The notes: generated by a model not told the origin, from the sequence alone. A stretch of DNA of 64,000 nt from Holophagales bacterium (GCA_016716705.1 JADJVF010000019.1:37761-101760), one strand, 5' to 3'. Shown: positions 9,208-18,025, counted from the first letter of the stretch. Program-made: numbers and translations.

Positions 9208-10516
9208 GGCCCCTGTCCTGATCAGCGGCGGACGGGTCGTCGACCCGTCGCGTGGCCTCGACGCCCCGCTCGACGTCCTCCTCGAGGGCGGAGTCGTGGC
9301 GAAGGTCGACGAGCGGATCGCGCTTCCCCGCGGCGCCGTCGCCGTCGACGCCACCGGCCTCGTCGTCGCCCCTGGCTTCGTCGACCTCCACGTCCACTTC
9401 CGCGAGCCCGGGTTCGAGTGGAAGGAGACGATCGCTTCCGGCTCCGAGGCGGCGGCGGCGGGCGGCTACACGACCGTCTGCTGCATGCCGAACACGGACC
9501 CCGTGATCGACGACGCGCCGACGGCGTCGTTCGTCCAGAAGCGGATCCGCGAGACGGCGCGCGTGCGCGTCCTCCCGATCGGCGCCGTCTCGAAGGGGCA
9601 GAAGGGCGTCGCGCTCGCCGAGATCGGCCTGATGAAGGCCGAGGGGATCGTCGCGATCTCCGACGACGGCAAGCCGGTCGTCAACGCCGACCTGATGCGG
9701 CGGGCGCTCGAGTACGCCTCGATGTTCGACCTGCCGGTCGTCGTCCACGAGGAGGACCCGAACCTCGTGGCGGGCGGGCAGATGCACGAAGGGTGGGCCT
9801 CGACGCGCCTCGGCCTGCCCGGCTGGCCTGCGGTCGCCGAGTCGACGATGGTCGCCCGCGACGTCGAGCTCGCGGCGCTGACGGGAGCGCGCCTCCACGT
9901 GGCGCACGTCTCCGTGAGGGACAGCCTCGCGGCGATCCGGCGCGCCCGCGCCGCGCACGTTCCCGTGAGCTGCGAGGTGACGCCCCACCACCTGATGCTG
10001 ACGGACGAGGACCTCGCCCGCTCCAGCTACGACACGCGCTTCAAGATGAACCCCCCGCTCCGCGGCGAGGACGACCGGCAGGCGCTCGTCTCCGCGCTCG
10101 CCGACGGCACGATCGACTGCGTCGCGACGGACCACGCCCCGCACCACCACGACGAGAAGGCGATGGAGTTCGCGGCGGCGCCGTTCGGGGTCACCGGCCT
10201 CGAGACGGCGTTCTCCGTCCTCCTCGACGGGCTCGTCCTTCCGCGCCTCCTTTCGCTCTCCCGGCTCGTCGAGGCGATGTCCACGGCCCCGGCGCGCCTC
10301 TTCGGCCTGCCGTACGGCACGCTCGCGGAAGGGGCGCCCGCCGACGTCGTTCTCTTCTCGACCTCGCGCTCGACGACGTTCTCGTCGTTCCGTTCGCTCT
10401 CGGCGAACTCCCCCTGGGCGGGAAAGACCCTTCGCGGGCGCATCGAGAGGACCTTCGTCGGAGGCCTCGAGGTCCACCGGTTCGGGGCGCCTCCCGCGGC
10501 CGAGACGGCCGGCTGA
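9200..10516 (+). CDS. pyrC: Dihydroorotase
   Basis: A 438-residue amidohydrolase that cyclises carbamoyl-aspartate to dihydroorotate. Metal ligands and signatures are visible: DLHVHFREPGFEWKE (HxH motif), later His residues in VVHEED and LHVAHVS, CEVTPHHL, and ATDHAPHHHDEKAMEF. These are typical of the type I enzyme that pairs with PyrB. ATG 9200 overlaps the end of pyrB by eight bases. The C-terminus holds the beta-sandwich typical of amidohydrolases (EGAPADVVLF). Confidence 0.94.
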   Translation: MNEAPVLISGGRVVDPSRGLDAPLDVLLEGGVVAKVDERIALPRGAVAVDATGLVVAPGFVDLHVHFREPGFEWKETIASGSEAAAAGGYTTVCCMPNTDPVIDDAPTASFVQKRIRETARVRVLPIGAVSKGQKGVALAEIGLMKAEGIVAISDDGKPVVNADLMRRALEYASMFDLPVVVHEEDPNLVAGGQMHEGWASTRLGLPGWPAVAESTMVARDVELAALTGARLHVAHVSVRDSLAAIRRARAAHVPVSCEVTPHHLMLTDEDLARSSYDTRFKMNPPLRGEDDRQALVSALADGTIDCVATDHAPHHHDEKAMEFAAAPFGVTGLETAFSVLLDGLVLPRLLSLSRLVEAMSTAPARLFGLPYGTLAEGAPADVVLFSTSRSTTFSSFRSLSANSPWAGKTLRGRIERTFVGGLEVHRFGAPPAAETAG

Positions 10517-10556
10517 CGCCGGTCGTCGCCTCGCCTCGCCGCTCCCCTTCACAGCC

Positions 10557-10973
10557 ATGTCCGTTTCCGACCCGTCCGCTGCCCCCCCGATTCCGGCCAA
10601 GCGGGTCGTCCTCGTCGACGACTCGCCGGCCTACGCCGCCTCCTGGAGGGGAATCTTCGCGGACCGCTACGGCGAGAAGGTCTCCTTCGAGTCGTACCAG
10701 GACCCGGTGGAAGCCCTGTCGCACCTCGGGCCGGACGTCGACCTCCTCCTCGTCGACCTCGAGATGCCGGTCCTCGACGGTCGTTCCGTCGCGCGCTTCG
10801 CGAAGGAGCGCGGCGTGAGCGAACGGCGGATCGTCATCGTCTCCGGCCACGACGCCGACGAGCTCCACCGCCTCTTCCCGCAGGGAGCGTGCCTCGCGGT
10901 CATCAACAAGACCGAGGCGCAGCAGCAGAGCGCGTTCCTGATGATCCTCGACAGCATCGTCTTCCGGCACTGA
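10557..10973 (+). CDS. Stand-alone response-regulator receiver protein
   Basis: A 138-residue single receiver domain with no output domain. Acidic pocket residues are D21/D22 (VLVDDSP), the phospho-acceptor is D67 (LLLVDLEMPVLDG), the switch Ser is in IVIVSGHD, and the lysine is in VINKTE. CheY-like proteins of this kind act by protein contact. It is followed immediately (TGATG overlap) by an inositol-monophosphatase-family gene. A cluster of kinases lies 1 to 5 kb downstream, any of which could be its partner. Confidence 0.85.
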   Translation: MSVSDPSAAPPIPAKRVVLVDDSPAYAASWRGIFADRYGEKVSFESYQDPVEALSHLGPDVDLLLVDLEMPVLDGRSVARFAKERGVSERRIVIVSGHDADELHRLFPQGACLAVINKTEAQQQSAFLMILDSIVFRH

Positions 10974-11791
10974 TGGAGGGCTCGCGCGCCCTCGAGTCCG
11001 CCGTCGAGGCCGCCCGCCGGGCCGGCGACCTCCTCCTCGGCTACTTCGGCTCGCTCGACCCGTCGGAGGTCGAGGAGAAGGGGCGCAACGACGTCGTCTC
11101 ACGCGCCGACCGCGAGAGCGAGGCGCTCGTGAAGGAGATCCTCCTCGGCGCCTTCCCGGGGGATCTCTTCATCGGCGAGGAAGGGGGTGCCGCCGGCTCG
11201 GACGCCGACGCTCCCGCCTGGATCGTCGACCCGCTGGACGGCACGGCGAACTTCGTCCGCGGTTTTCCACACTGGGCCGTCTCCATCGGGCGGACGGCCG
11301 GCGGCCGGGGTGGCGAGCTCGTTCTCGGCGTCGTCTGGGATCCCGTCAAGAAGGACCTCTTCGTCGCGGAGAAGGGGGCCGGCTCATTCCGGAACGGGCA
11401 TCGCGTCCGGGTTCCGCGCAGGCCCGGCCTCGCCGGAGCCGCGCTCGCGACGGGGTTCCCGTTCCGGATCCAGGCGCGGATCGACACGTATCTGCGGATC
11501 TTCAAGGCGGTCTTCCTCGAGGTGCAGTCGATCCGTCGCGCCGGGAGCGCGGCCCTCGACCTCGCCTACGTCTCCGCCGGCATCTTCGACGGCTTCTTCG
11601 AGCTGGGGCTCTCCCCGTGGGACTCGGCCGCGGGCGCGGTCCTCGTCTCCGAATCGGGCGGCGTCGTCACCGACTTCGACGGCGGCGGGGCTTGGCGCGA
11701 ACGCGGCAACCTGCTCGCCGCAGGGCCCCTCGTCCACGCGGCGCTCGTGAAGCTCGTCGCGGACCTCGGGGTCCGGGATGCCGAGCTCTGA
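10973..11791 (+). CDS. Inositol monophosphatase family protein (SuhB-like)
   Basis: A 272-residue Mg-dependent phosphatase. Metal-binding motifs are FIGEEGG, WIVDPLDGTANFVRG and SPWDSAAGAVLVSESGG. Members hydrolyse inositol monophosphate, related sugar phosphates or 3'-phosphoadenosine 5'-phosphate; the sequence alone does not settle the substrate. The ATG overlaps the stop of the receiver gene (TGATG), so the two are co-translated. Confidence 0.88.
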   Translation: MEGSRALESAVEAARRAGDLLLGYFGSLDPSEVEEKGRNDVVSRADRESEALVKEILLGAFPGDLFIGEEGGAAGSDADAPAWIVDPLDGTANFVRGFPHWAVSIGRTAGGRGGELVLGVVWDPVKKDLFVAEKGAGSFRNGHRVRVPRRPGLAGAALATGFPFRIQARIDTYLRIFKAVFLEVQSIRRAGSAALDLAYVSAGIFDGFFELGLSPWDSAAGAVLVSESGGVVTDFDGGGAWRERGNLLAAGPLVHAALVKLVADLGVRDAEL

Positions 11792-11830
11792 CGAGGGCGT
11801 AGCATCGCTGCCCGAGGAGTCGAGGACGAC

Positions 11831-12868
11831 GTGAAAGAGCCAGCCGAGCGGTCGAGAGCGGGCGCGTTCCCAGGGGGCACCGGCGGGCCGGAAGCTGCGC
11901 CGGGCGGCGAGTTCCTCGCGCGGGCGATCGAGGCGGCGGGCTTCGGAATCCTCGCCCTGGACCGGGCGAGCGGCAGCCTCCGATACGTCAACGAGGCCGG
12001 CTCGGAGATCCTCCGTGTCCTCACGGACGCCTTCCGGAACGAGGCGTGGGAGGCCTTCCGGCGGACCCTCCTCGCGGAGGCCGAGGGGAAGGGGCGAGGC
12101 GAGACGCTCTCCTCCCGTTCCCTGCCGCTCGGGACGTCCGTCATCGGCTACTCGCTCTACCCGGAGGAGGCCGAGGTCTGGGTCTTCTTCCGGGACGTCT
12201 CAGAGAAGGAGCACCTCAGCTCCGTCGCGGAAGCGCTCCGCCTTTCGGACACGCTCCTCGGGGTCTTCACGTCCCTCCGTCACGACCTCGGCAACTCGGT
12301 CAACGTCGCGAGGACGTCGCTCGAGGTCCTCCGCAGGGGGACGGGCCGTCCCGACGAGGAGGCGATCCACCGCTACGTCGACAGGGCGCTCGAAGCGCTC
12401 TCGCGCATCGGGGAGCTGCTCGGGACCCTCCGCGACTTCAGCTCGACGAGGACGCCGGCGCTGCGTTCGGTGCCGATCCGGGAGGTCGTGGAGAGCGTCG
12501 TCCTCGACCGGGGCGGGCCCCTCGCGGAGGCGGGAACGGCCCTGGACGTGGAGGTCGAGCCGAGGTCCGTCGAGGCCCTTGCGGATCCCGCGTCGCTGGA
12601 AGACGCGCTCTGCACGCTCGTGGATCGGGCGGCCGTGCGCGCGCGGCAGGGCGCGGGACCCGCCGTCCTCGTCCGCGCGGAGGGGCGGAAGGAGACGGTC
12701 GTGATACGGGTCGAACCGCGGGGAGGGGCCGGGGCCGAAACCTCCCCCGACGAGGCAGACCTGGGGCTGCTCGTCGTGCGCCGGCGGGTCTCGCTGATGG
12801 AAGGGACGGTCGACACCGAGGGGGGAGCCGCGACCGTCACCCTCAGGCGCGTGAGGGCGTCGGCATGA
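11831..12868 (+). CDS. PAS-containing histidine kinase with degenerate ATPase domain
   Basis: A 345-residue soluble sensor. Residues 30-130 form a PAS-like domain (GFGILALDRASGSLRYVNEAG to VWVFFRDVSE). The dimerisation helix carries the phospho-acceptor His in LRHDLGNSVN. The C-terminal region lacks usable ATP-binding boxes: where an N-box NxxxNA is expected it reads LVDRAAVRAR, and no DxGxG motif is seen, although a GLLVVRRRVSLMEG end resembles the G2 region. It starts at GTG 11831 after GAGGAG and is coupled by ATGA to the sigma-54 activator, its likely partner. Phosphorylation in trans or a purely structural role is possible. Confidence 0.78.
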   Translation: MKEPAERSRAGAFPGGTGGPEAAPGGEFLARAIEAAGFGILALDRASGSLRYVNEAGSEILRVLTDAFRNEAWEAFRRTLLAEAEGKGRGETLSSRSLPLGTSVIGYSLYPEEAEVWVFFRDVSEKEHLSSVAEALRLSDTLLGVFTSLRHDLGNSVNVARTSLEVLRRGTGRPDEEAIHRYVDRALEALSRIGELLGTLRDFSSTRTPALRSVPIREVVESVVLDRGGPLAEAGTALDVEVEPRSVEALADPASLEDALCTLVDRAAVRARQGAGPAVLVRAEGRKETVVIRVEPRGGAGAETSPDEADLGLLVVRRRVSLMEGTVDTEGGAATVTLRRVRASA

Positions 12869-14226
12869 TCAAGCCCGCGAGAACGCTCCTCGTCGTCGAC
12901 GACGACCGGCTCTTCGGGGAGGCCCTGCGCGCAGACTTCGCGTCGGACGAGCTCGAGGTGGTCCTCGCCACGTCGTGCGCGGAGGCCGTTCAGATCTGTC
13001 GCGAGACTCCGCCGGACGTCGTGCTCCTCGACCAGCGCCTGCCGGACGGCGCGGGCGCGTCCCTCTGCCCGGCGATCCTGGCGGCGAACGAGAGGGCGAA
13101 GATCGTCTTCGCGACGGCTCACCCGAGCTTCGAGAACGCGCTCGAGGCCGTCCGCGCGGGGGCGGTCGACTACGTCTCGAAGCCGTGCGAGCTCGAGCAG
13201 GTCCGGATGATCGTCTCCCGATGCATCCGGCTCCTCGACCTCGAGCGCGCCGAGAGCCGCGAGAGCCGCCGGCGGGAAGTCGAGGCCAGGGAGACGAAGC
13301 TCGTGGGCGAGAGCGCCGGCCTCGCCGAGGTCGCGAGGCTGGTGGAGCTCGCCGCGGCGTCGGACGTTCCGGTCCTTCTCACGGGTGAGACCGGAACGGG
13401 CAAGAGCCTCGTGGCGCGGGCGATCCACTATCGCAGCGCGAGGAGCCGGGGGGAGTTCGTCTCGCTGAACTGCGCGGCCGTCCCGGAGACCCTCATCGAG
13501 GCGGAGCTCTTCGGCCACGAGAAGGGAGCCTTCACGGGGGCTGCGACGTCCCGGGAGGGTCTCTTCGAGCTGGCGGAGAGAGGCTCTCTCTTCCTCGACG
13601 AGATCGGCGACATGCCGCCGGCCCTCCAGGGGAGGCTCCTGACGGTCCTCGAGGACCGGCTCGTCCGGAGGGTCGGCGGGCGCGTCGCCCGCAGGGTCGA
13701 TTTCCGGATCATGGCCGCGACGAACGTCGACGTGGCGGACGCGGTCTCGGCCCGCCGCCTCCGCCAGGACCTCTACTACCGGCTCGACGTCCTCCGCATC
13801 GAGGTGCCGCCGCTGCGGCAGCGTCGCGACGACATCCCCGAGCTCGCGCGCCACTTTCTCGCCTCGGCCCCGGGCGGCGCGTCCCTGCCGCCTCTCGCCG
13901 CCGGGGAGATCGAGCGGCTGAAGGCGCACGACTGGCCCGGGAACCTCCGGGAGCTGCGGAACGTCCTCGAGCGCGCGGCGCTGGTCCGCCGCTCCGGCGA
14001 GCCGCTCCACCCGTCCGTATTCCTTCCTGCGGACCGCGTCCCGCATCCCGCGGCGTCCGGCGCGCCCGTGTCGAGCCTCGCGGACGTGGAGGCGCGCGCG
14101 ATCCGGGAGGCCGTCGCCGCGACCGAAGGGAACCTGACCCGCGCGGCCCAGCTCCTCGGGGTGTCGGTCTCCACGCTCCGCCGGAAGCTGTCACCGGAGG
14201 AGCGCCGGGCGACCCGCTCGAACTGA
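12865..14226 (+). CDS. NtrC-family sigma-54-dependent response regulator
   Basis: 453 residues with the classic three-part layout. The receiver covers about 1-120 with D56 as phospho-acceptor (VVLLDQRLPDG). The AAA+ domain covers about 145-380 with Walker A GETGTGKS, the sigma-54 contact loop GAFTGA, Walker B LFLDEIGD and the arginine-finger region RQDLYYRLDV. A Fis-type helix-turn-helix sits at the end (NLTRAAQLLGVSVSTLRRKL). It activates sigma-54 promoters. A perfect sigma-54 element lies only 120 bases downstream of its stop, ahead of the next gene. It is coupled by ATGA to the kinase upstream. Confidence 0.94.
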   Translation: MIKPARTLLVVDDDRLFGEALRADFASDELEVVLATSCAEAVQICRETPPDVVLLDQRLPDGAGASLCPAILAANERAKIVFATAHPSFENALEAVRAGAVDYVSKPCELEQVRMIVSRCIRLLDLERAESRESRRREVEARETKLVGESAGLAEVARLVELAAASDVPVLLTGETGTGKSLVARAIHYRSARSRGEFVSLNCAAVPETLIEAELFGHEKGAFTGAATSREGLFELAERGSLFLDEIGDMPPALQGRLLTVLEDRLVRRVGGRVARRVDFRIMAATNVDVADAVSARRLRQDLYYRLDVLRIEVPPLRQRRDDIPELARHFLASAPGGASLPPLAAGEIERLKAHDWPGNLRELRNVLERAALVRRSGEPLHPSVFLPADRVPHPAASGAPVSSLADVEARAIREAVAATEGNLTRAAQLLGVSVSTLRRKLSPEERRATRSN

Positions 14227-14345
14227 CGGCCCCCGCTCGTTTCGGGCGCTCAATTCGATCGGGTCGCCCGCCCCCTCCGCGGGAAACGACGGCCCGGAGC
14301 CGCACGGCGAGCGGGTTCCGCGTCCCCGGGCGCGCCTTCGCACGC

Positions 14346-14360
14346 TGGCACCGTGGTTGC
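14346..14360 (+). promoter_or_regulatory. Sigma-54 (-24/-12) promoter
   Basis: TGGCAC, five bases, then TTGC: an exact match to the sigma-54 consensus with the GG and GC dinucleotides ten bases apart. Transcription should start about twelve bases past the GC, close to position 14371, giving a very short leader before ATG 14374. A short inverted pair, TCGTTTC at 14238-14244 and GAAACGA at 14283-14289, lies about 60-110 bases upstream, in the range expected for an activator site. Confidence 0.75.
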
Positions 14361-14373
14361 GACAGGGGGAGTG

Positions 14374-15543
14374 ATGACCACGAACCCCTCCCGCACGGTG
14401 CTGATCGCCGACGACGAGACGCTCTTCACGCAGAGCCTCGCGGAAGGCCTGAACGCGCTCGAGTGGGGTCTCGTCGTGCGCACGGCGGCGAACGGCCGGG
14501 AGGCCGTGGACGTCCTCCGCCGCGAGAACGTGGACCTCGTCGTCACGGACCTGAAGATGCCGGAGATGGACGGCTTCGAGCTCCTCGCCTGGATGAGCCG
14601 GGAGGCGCCGGCCGTCCCCGTCATCGTCATGACGGCCTTCGGAACGCCCGAGATCGCGGAACGGCTGCGGGTGTACGGTCTCGACGGCTTCGTCGAGAAG
14701 CCCGTCGGATTCGCGGCTCTCTCGGAGCGGATCGCGGCCGCACTCGACGATGCGGCGCGGGGCTTCGTGACGGGGTTCCCGCTCTCGACGTTCCTCCAGA
14801 TCCTCGAGATCGAGCGGAGGTCCTGCACGCTCCGCGTCCACGCGGGAGTCCGGAAGGGTCTCCTCCACGTCGTCGGCGGGGCCCCGTGGGACGCCGAGGC
14901 GGGCGAGCTGCGCGGCGAGGAGGCCGCCTCCGAGATCGTGACGTGGACCGGGGCCGGCATCGAGATCCTGCCGGCGTGCAAGGGGATCGAGCGGCGCGTC
15001 ACGAGCTCGCTCGGGCAGCTCCTCCTCGAGGCGTTCCGGATCATCGACGAACAGCGCGAAGCCGGGCCGGCCGATGCCGGCCCCACCGAGTCGGGGACCC
15101 GGGAGTCCGGGCCCGTCGAAAACCAGTCCGAACTGAAGGAGGAAACGATCATGTCAGCAGTCGAACTTCTCAAGGAACTCGCGGCCGTCGACGGCTTCGC
15201 CGGAGCGGGGGTCTTCACTCCCACCGGTGAAACACTCGCGATCTACACGCCCGGGACCGGTTTCACGAAGGAGATCGGGATCCTGGCGAACAACGTCCTG
15301 ATGAACGCCCAGAAGGCGTGCCTCGAGATGGGGGCTGGCCGCGGGCAGCAGGTCCACGTCGAGGCCGAGAAGGCGCACATCCTCGCGCGCTGCCTGAACG
15401 AGGGGACCGACCCGCTCAAGTCGCAGCCCGGCAAGGCGCACGTCCACATGGTCGTCGCCCTGACGAGCGACGGCAGCATCGGCCTCGCCAAGATGCGTAT
15501 CAACCAGGTCATCGAGAAGCTCGCAGAGGACTTCCGGATCTGA
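14374..15543 (+). CDS. Response regulator with PATAN (DUF4388) domain and C-terminal Roadblock/LC7-like domain
   Basis: 389 residues. The receiver covers about 1-120 (LIADDET, VVTDLKMPEMDG, MTAFGTPE, VEKPVG). A PATAN/DUF4388-like domain covers about 125-225 (FPLSTFLQILEIERRSCTLRVH). A linker of low complexity (GPADAGPTESGT) leads to a Roadblock/LC7-like domain from residue 260 (MSAVELLKELAAVDGF...). The Roadblock part begins at an in-frame ATG (15151) behind a strong Shine-Dalgarno, so it may also be made separately. ATG 14374 is preferred because an upstream GTG at 14353 lies inside the sigma-54 promoter. Roadblock proteins usually partner small GTPases, none of which is seen here. Confidence 0.8.
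   Translation: MTTNPSRTVLIADDETLFTQSLAEGLNALEWGLVVRTAANGREAVDVLRRENVDLVVTDLKMPEMDGFELLAWMSREAPAVPVIVMTAFGTPEIAERLRVYGLDGFVEKPVGFAALSERIAAALDDAARGFVTGFPLSTFLQILEIERRSCTLRVHAGVRKGLLHVVGGAPWDAEAGELRGEEAASEIVTWTGAGIEILPACKGIERRVTSSLGQLLLEAFRIIDEQREAGPADAGPTESGTRESGPVENQSELKEETIMSAVELLKELAAVDGFAGAGVFTPTGETLAIYTPGTGFTKEIGILANNVLMNAQKACLEMGAGRGQQVHVEAEKAHILARCLNEGTDPLKSQPGKAHVHMVVALTSDGSIGLAKMRINQVIEKLAEDFRI
15136..15153 (+). promoter_or_regulatory. Internal ribosome binding site for the Roadblock domain
   Basis: AAGGAGG at 15136-15142 lies eight bases before an in-frame ATG at 15151. Initiation here would give a free 130-residue Roadblock protein. A TGA in another frame at 15134-15136 suggests that a single missing or extra base could have fused two originally separate genes. 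Confidence 0.55.
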
Positions 15544-15568
15544 CGCGCGGAATCCGCCCGCTCCCCGT

Positions 15569-15601
15569 TCCCGGTCGCGGCGGACAGCGCCGCGACCGGG
15601 A
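15569..15601 (+). terminator. Hairpin after the Roadblock gene
   Basis: A perfect 13-base-pair stem (TCCCGGTCGCGGC with GCCGCGACCGGGA) and a seven-base loop, 26 bases past the stop. The following bases (GTGTTCCCGCTTCTCT) contain only scattered T, so it is a strong hairpin but a weak intrinsic terminator. Confidence 0.5.
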
Positions 15602-15678
15602 GTGTTCCCGCTTCTCTTGCCTCGTCCGGCGGAATACGATTCCAGCGCTTCGTCTCGACCCGGGAAGAGGAGGTCCCT

Positions 15679-15756
15679 GTGACTCTCGCCGCCATCGCGC
15701 GAGCCGCCCGTCCGGCCGGGATCCGCGGCGGAACGGGGACGCTGAATGAGAGATAG
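15679..15756 (+). CDS. Possible 25-codon leader ORF ahead of the PAS kinase
   Basis: GTG 15679 stands five bases after an excellent GAGGAGG and opens a 25-codon frame (VTLAAIARAARPAGIRGG...) whose TAG overlaps the start of the histidine kinase gene at 15746. It may be a coupling leader peptide. Alternatively it is the true N-terminus of the kinase separated by one indel. Nothing in the peptide identifies a function. Confidence 0.25.
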   Translation: MTLAAIARAARPAGIRGGTGTLNER

Positions 15757-18025
15757 CGCAAGGGAACCGGCTGTCTCGGGCGAGGTCTGCCGAGTCCTGA
15801 GCTGTGCTCCCGTGCTCACGTGGATGGCCGATCGGGCGGGCCAGGTCGTCTTCCTGAGCGCCCACTGGGAGCTCTTCACCGGAGTCCCCGTCGCGAAGCT
15901 GCTCGACGGGGGGCTCCTCGAGGTCATCCACCCGGAGGACCTTCCCGGAGCCCGCGCCGCACTGGATGGGGTCGAGGAGGGCGGAGCCCGCGTCGTGCGG
16001 GAGTACCGGCTCCGGCGCTCCGACGGGCTCTGGCGCGTCGTCCAGGACACGGCCGTGCACGTCGCTGGCGAGGACGGCTCGGCGGCAGGGTGGGTCGGCC
16101 TGTGCGAGGACGTGACGGAGCGGAACGAGTTCCGGGCCGTGATCCGGTTCCAGCGGGCCGTGAGCGACTGCCTCGCGGCCGTCGGGACCCACCCCGCGTC
16201 CCTCGAGGAGCTCCTCCGGACGATCTGTGCCGAGGGGGGACTGGACGAGGCGACCCTCTGCCGCGTCTCGCCGGGCTCGCCCACCCGGATGCACGTTCGC
16301 ACCTCCGCCGACGGCGTCGAGCGCGCCGAGTGCACCTGCTGGAGGGCGAACGATGCCGTCTGGACCTCCACCTTCCGGCCGGCCTGCTCGGGCGTCCGCG
16401 TCCCCGTCGTCGGGACCTATCCGATCCGCAGTGAAGGCCGGGTGACGGGCCTCCTCACCCTCGGGAGCCGCAGGGGCTCCGACGTCTTCCTCCCGATGCT
16501 CGAGTCGATCAGCGGGACCGCGGCGATCCTGGGTGCCCTGCTCGAGCGGAACGACGCGGAAGAGAAGCTCCGGACGAGCGAGGAGCGGTACCGGGCCCTC
16601 CTCGAGCAGTCGTCCGAGGGGATCTTCACGTTCGACCCGGCGACGCACCGCGTCCTCGACGTGAACCGGCAGTTCCTCCGGATCACGGGCTATGCACGCG
16701 AGGAGATCGGGGCGCTCACCCTCGAGGACCTCGTCGCCCACGACGCCTCGAGCATCGCCGAGAACGTGTCGAAGGTCGTCGCCGGCGGGGAGAGCATCAT
16801 CGGTGAGAAGAGCTATCGGCGGCGCGACGGGAGGACGATCCTGGTGGAGGTGTCGGCCTCTCTCGTGACCTGGGCCCAGGAGCAGGTCGTCCTGGTGAAC
16901 GTCCGGGACGTCAGCGAGGTGCGCGAGGCGGTGGCCGAGCTCGCGGAGCTCTCCCGGCGCCTCCGGCTCATCCTCGACTCGACCTCCGACGGGATCCTCG
17001 GCCTCACCTCGGACGGCCGGATCACCTTCGTCAACAAGGCCGCCTCCGCGCTGCTCGGGTGGAGCGTCGGCGAGCTCCTCGGCACGGACTCCCACCGCTG
17101 CTGGCACCACACGCGACCCGACGGGTCGGTCCACCCCCCGGCCGACTGCCCGATCCTCGCGTCGATGCGGACGGGGGCACGGGTCTCGGTCTCCGACGAC
17201 GTCTTCTGCCGAAAGGACGGGAGCCGGTTCCCCGTCCGCTACGAGGCGTCGCCGAAGCGCGAGGAAGGGCGAATCGTCGGATGCGTCGTCGTCTTCCACG
17301 ACGTCTCCCGCGAGGAGCGCCTCGAGTCGATCGCGGCGGCCGTCGAGTCGATGAACAGCCTGGGCTTCGTCTTCTCCGCGGTGCGTCACGAGCTCGGCAA
17401 CCCGGTGAACTCCGTGAAGATGGCCCTGTCCGTCCTCCGCAAGAACCTCGACCGCTTCGACCCGGCGACCGTGAGCGGCCTCGTCGACAGGTCCCTCGTC
17501 GAGCTGGGGCGCGTCGAGGAGCTCCTTGCGAACCTCAAGACCTACAGCCTCTACGAGGACGTCCAGATCCGGGTGATCGACGCGGCCGCCTTCGTTTCGG
17601 AGTTCGCGGCGTTCGTCTCCCGCGACTTCGCGAACCGGGGCGTCGCGATCGCGGTGGAGCCGGCTGAGGGCCCGGCCTTCGCGGCGACGGACGCCCGCGC
17701 GCTGCGCCACGTCCTCCTGAACCTCGTCGCGAACGCCGCCGAGGCGATGGAGCCCGCGGGGGGGCGGATCCGCCTCCGGATCACGTCGGAAGGGGAGTGG
17801 GTCGGGATCCGGGTCGAGGACGACGGCCCCGGGATGTCGGCCGAGACCCTCGCGAACCTCTTCCGGCCGTTCTACACGACGAAGGCGAGCGGCACCGGCC
17901 TCGGCCTCGTGATCGCGAAGAAGATGATGACGAAAATGGGCGGCACCATCGAGGCCGCGAGCAACCCGGGCGGGGGGACGACGATGACCCTTTCCCTCCG
18001 CACCGCACAGGCTCCTCCGGCGTGA
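15746..18025 (+). CDS. Multi-PAS/GAF hybrid-sensor histidine kinase (soluble)
   Basis: 759 residues, no membrane segment. A PAS domain at about 15-125 ends in EDVTERN. A GAF domain covers about 130-275, with two further PAS domains at about 285-400 and 410-525 (RRLRLILDSTSDGILGL). The HisKA helix carries the acceptor His in VRHELGNPVNSVKM. A complete HATPase domain follows: N-box LLNLVANAAEAM, G1 VEDDGPGMS and G2 GTGLGLVIAKKM. The kinase is fully equipped but has no receiver of its own. The dimerisation helix (RHELGNPVN) resembles RHDLGNSVN of the degenerate kinase upstream, so the two may be related and may share partners. Confidence 0.9.
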   Translation: MRDSAREPAVSGEVCRVLSCAPVLTWMADRAGQVVFLSAHWELFTGVPVAKLLDGGLLEVIHPEDLPGARAALDGVEEGGARVVREYRLRRSDGLWRVVQDTAVHVAGEDGSAAGWVGLCEDVTERNEFRAVIRFQRAVSDCLAAVGTHPASLEELLRTICAEGGLDEATLCRVSPGSPTRMHVRTSADGVERAECTCWRANDAVWTSTFRPACSGVRVPVVGTYPIRSEGRVTGLLTLGSRRGSDVFLPMLESISGTAAILGALLERNDAEEKLRTSEERYRALLEQSSEGIFTFDPATHRVLDVNRQFLRITGYAREEIGALTLEDLVAHDASSIAENVSKVVAGGESIIGEKSYRRRDGRTILVEVSASLVTWAQEQVVLVNVRDVSEVREAVAELAELSRRLRLILDSTSDGILGLTSDGRITFVNKAASALLGWSVGELLGTDSHRCWHHTRPDGSVHPPADCPILASMRTGARVSVSDDVFCRKDGSRFPVRYEASPKREEGRIVGCVVVFHDVSREERLESIAAAVESMNSLGFVFSAVRHELGNPVNSVKMALSVLRKNLDRFDPATVSGLVDRSLVELGRVEELLANLKTYSLYEDVQIRVIDAAAFVSEFAAFVSRDFANRGVAIAVEPAEGPAFAATDARALRHVLLNLVANAAEAMEPAGGRIRLRITSEGEWVGIRVEDDGPGMSAETLANLFRPFYTTKASGTGLGLVIAKKMMTKMGGTIEAASNPGGGTTMTLSLRTAQAPPA

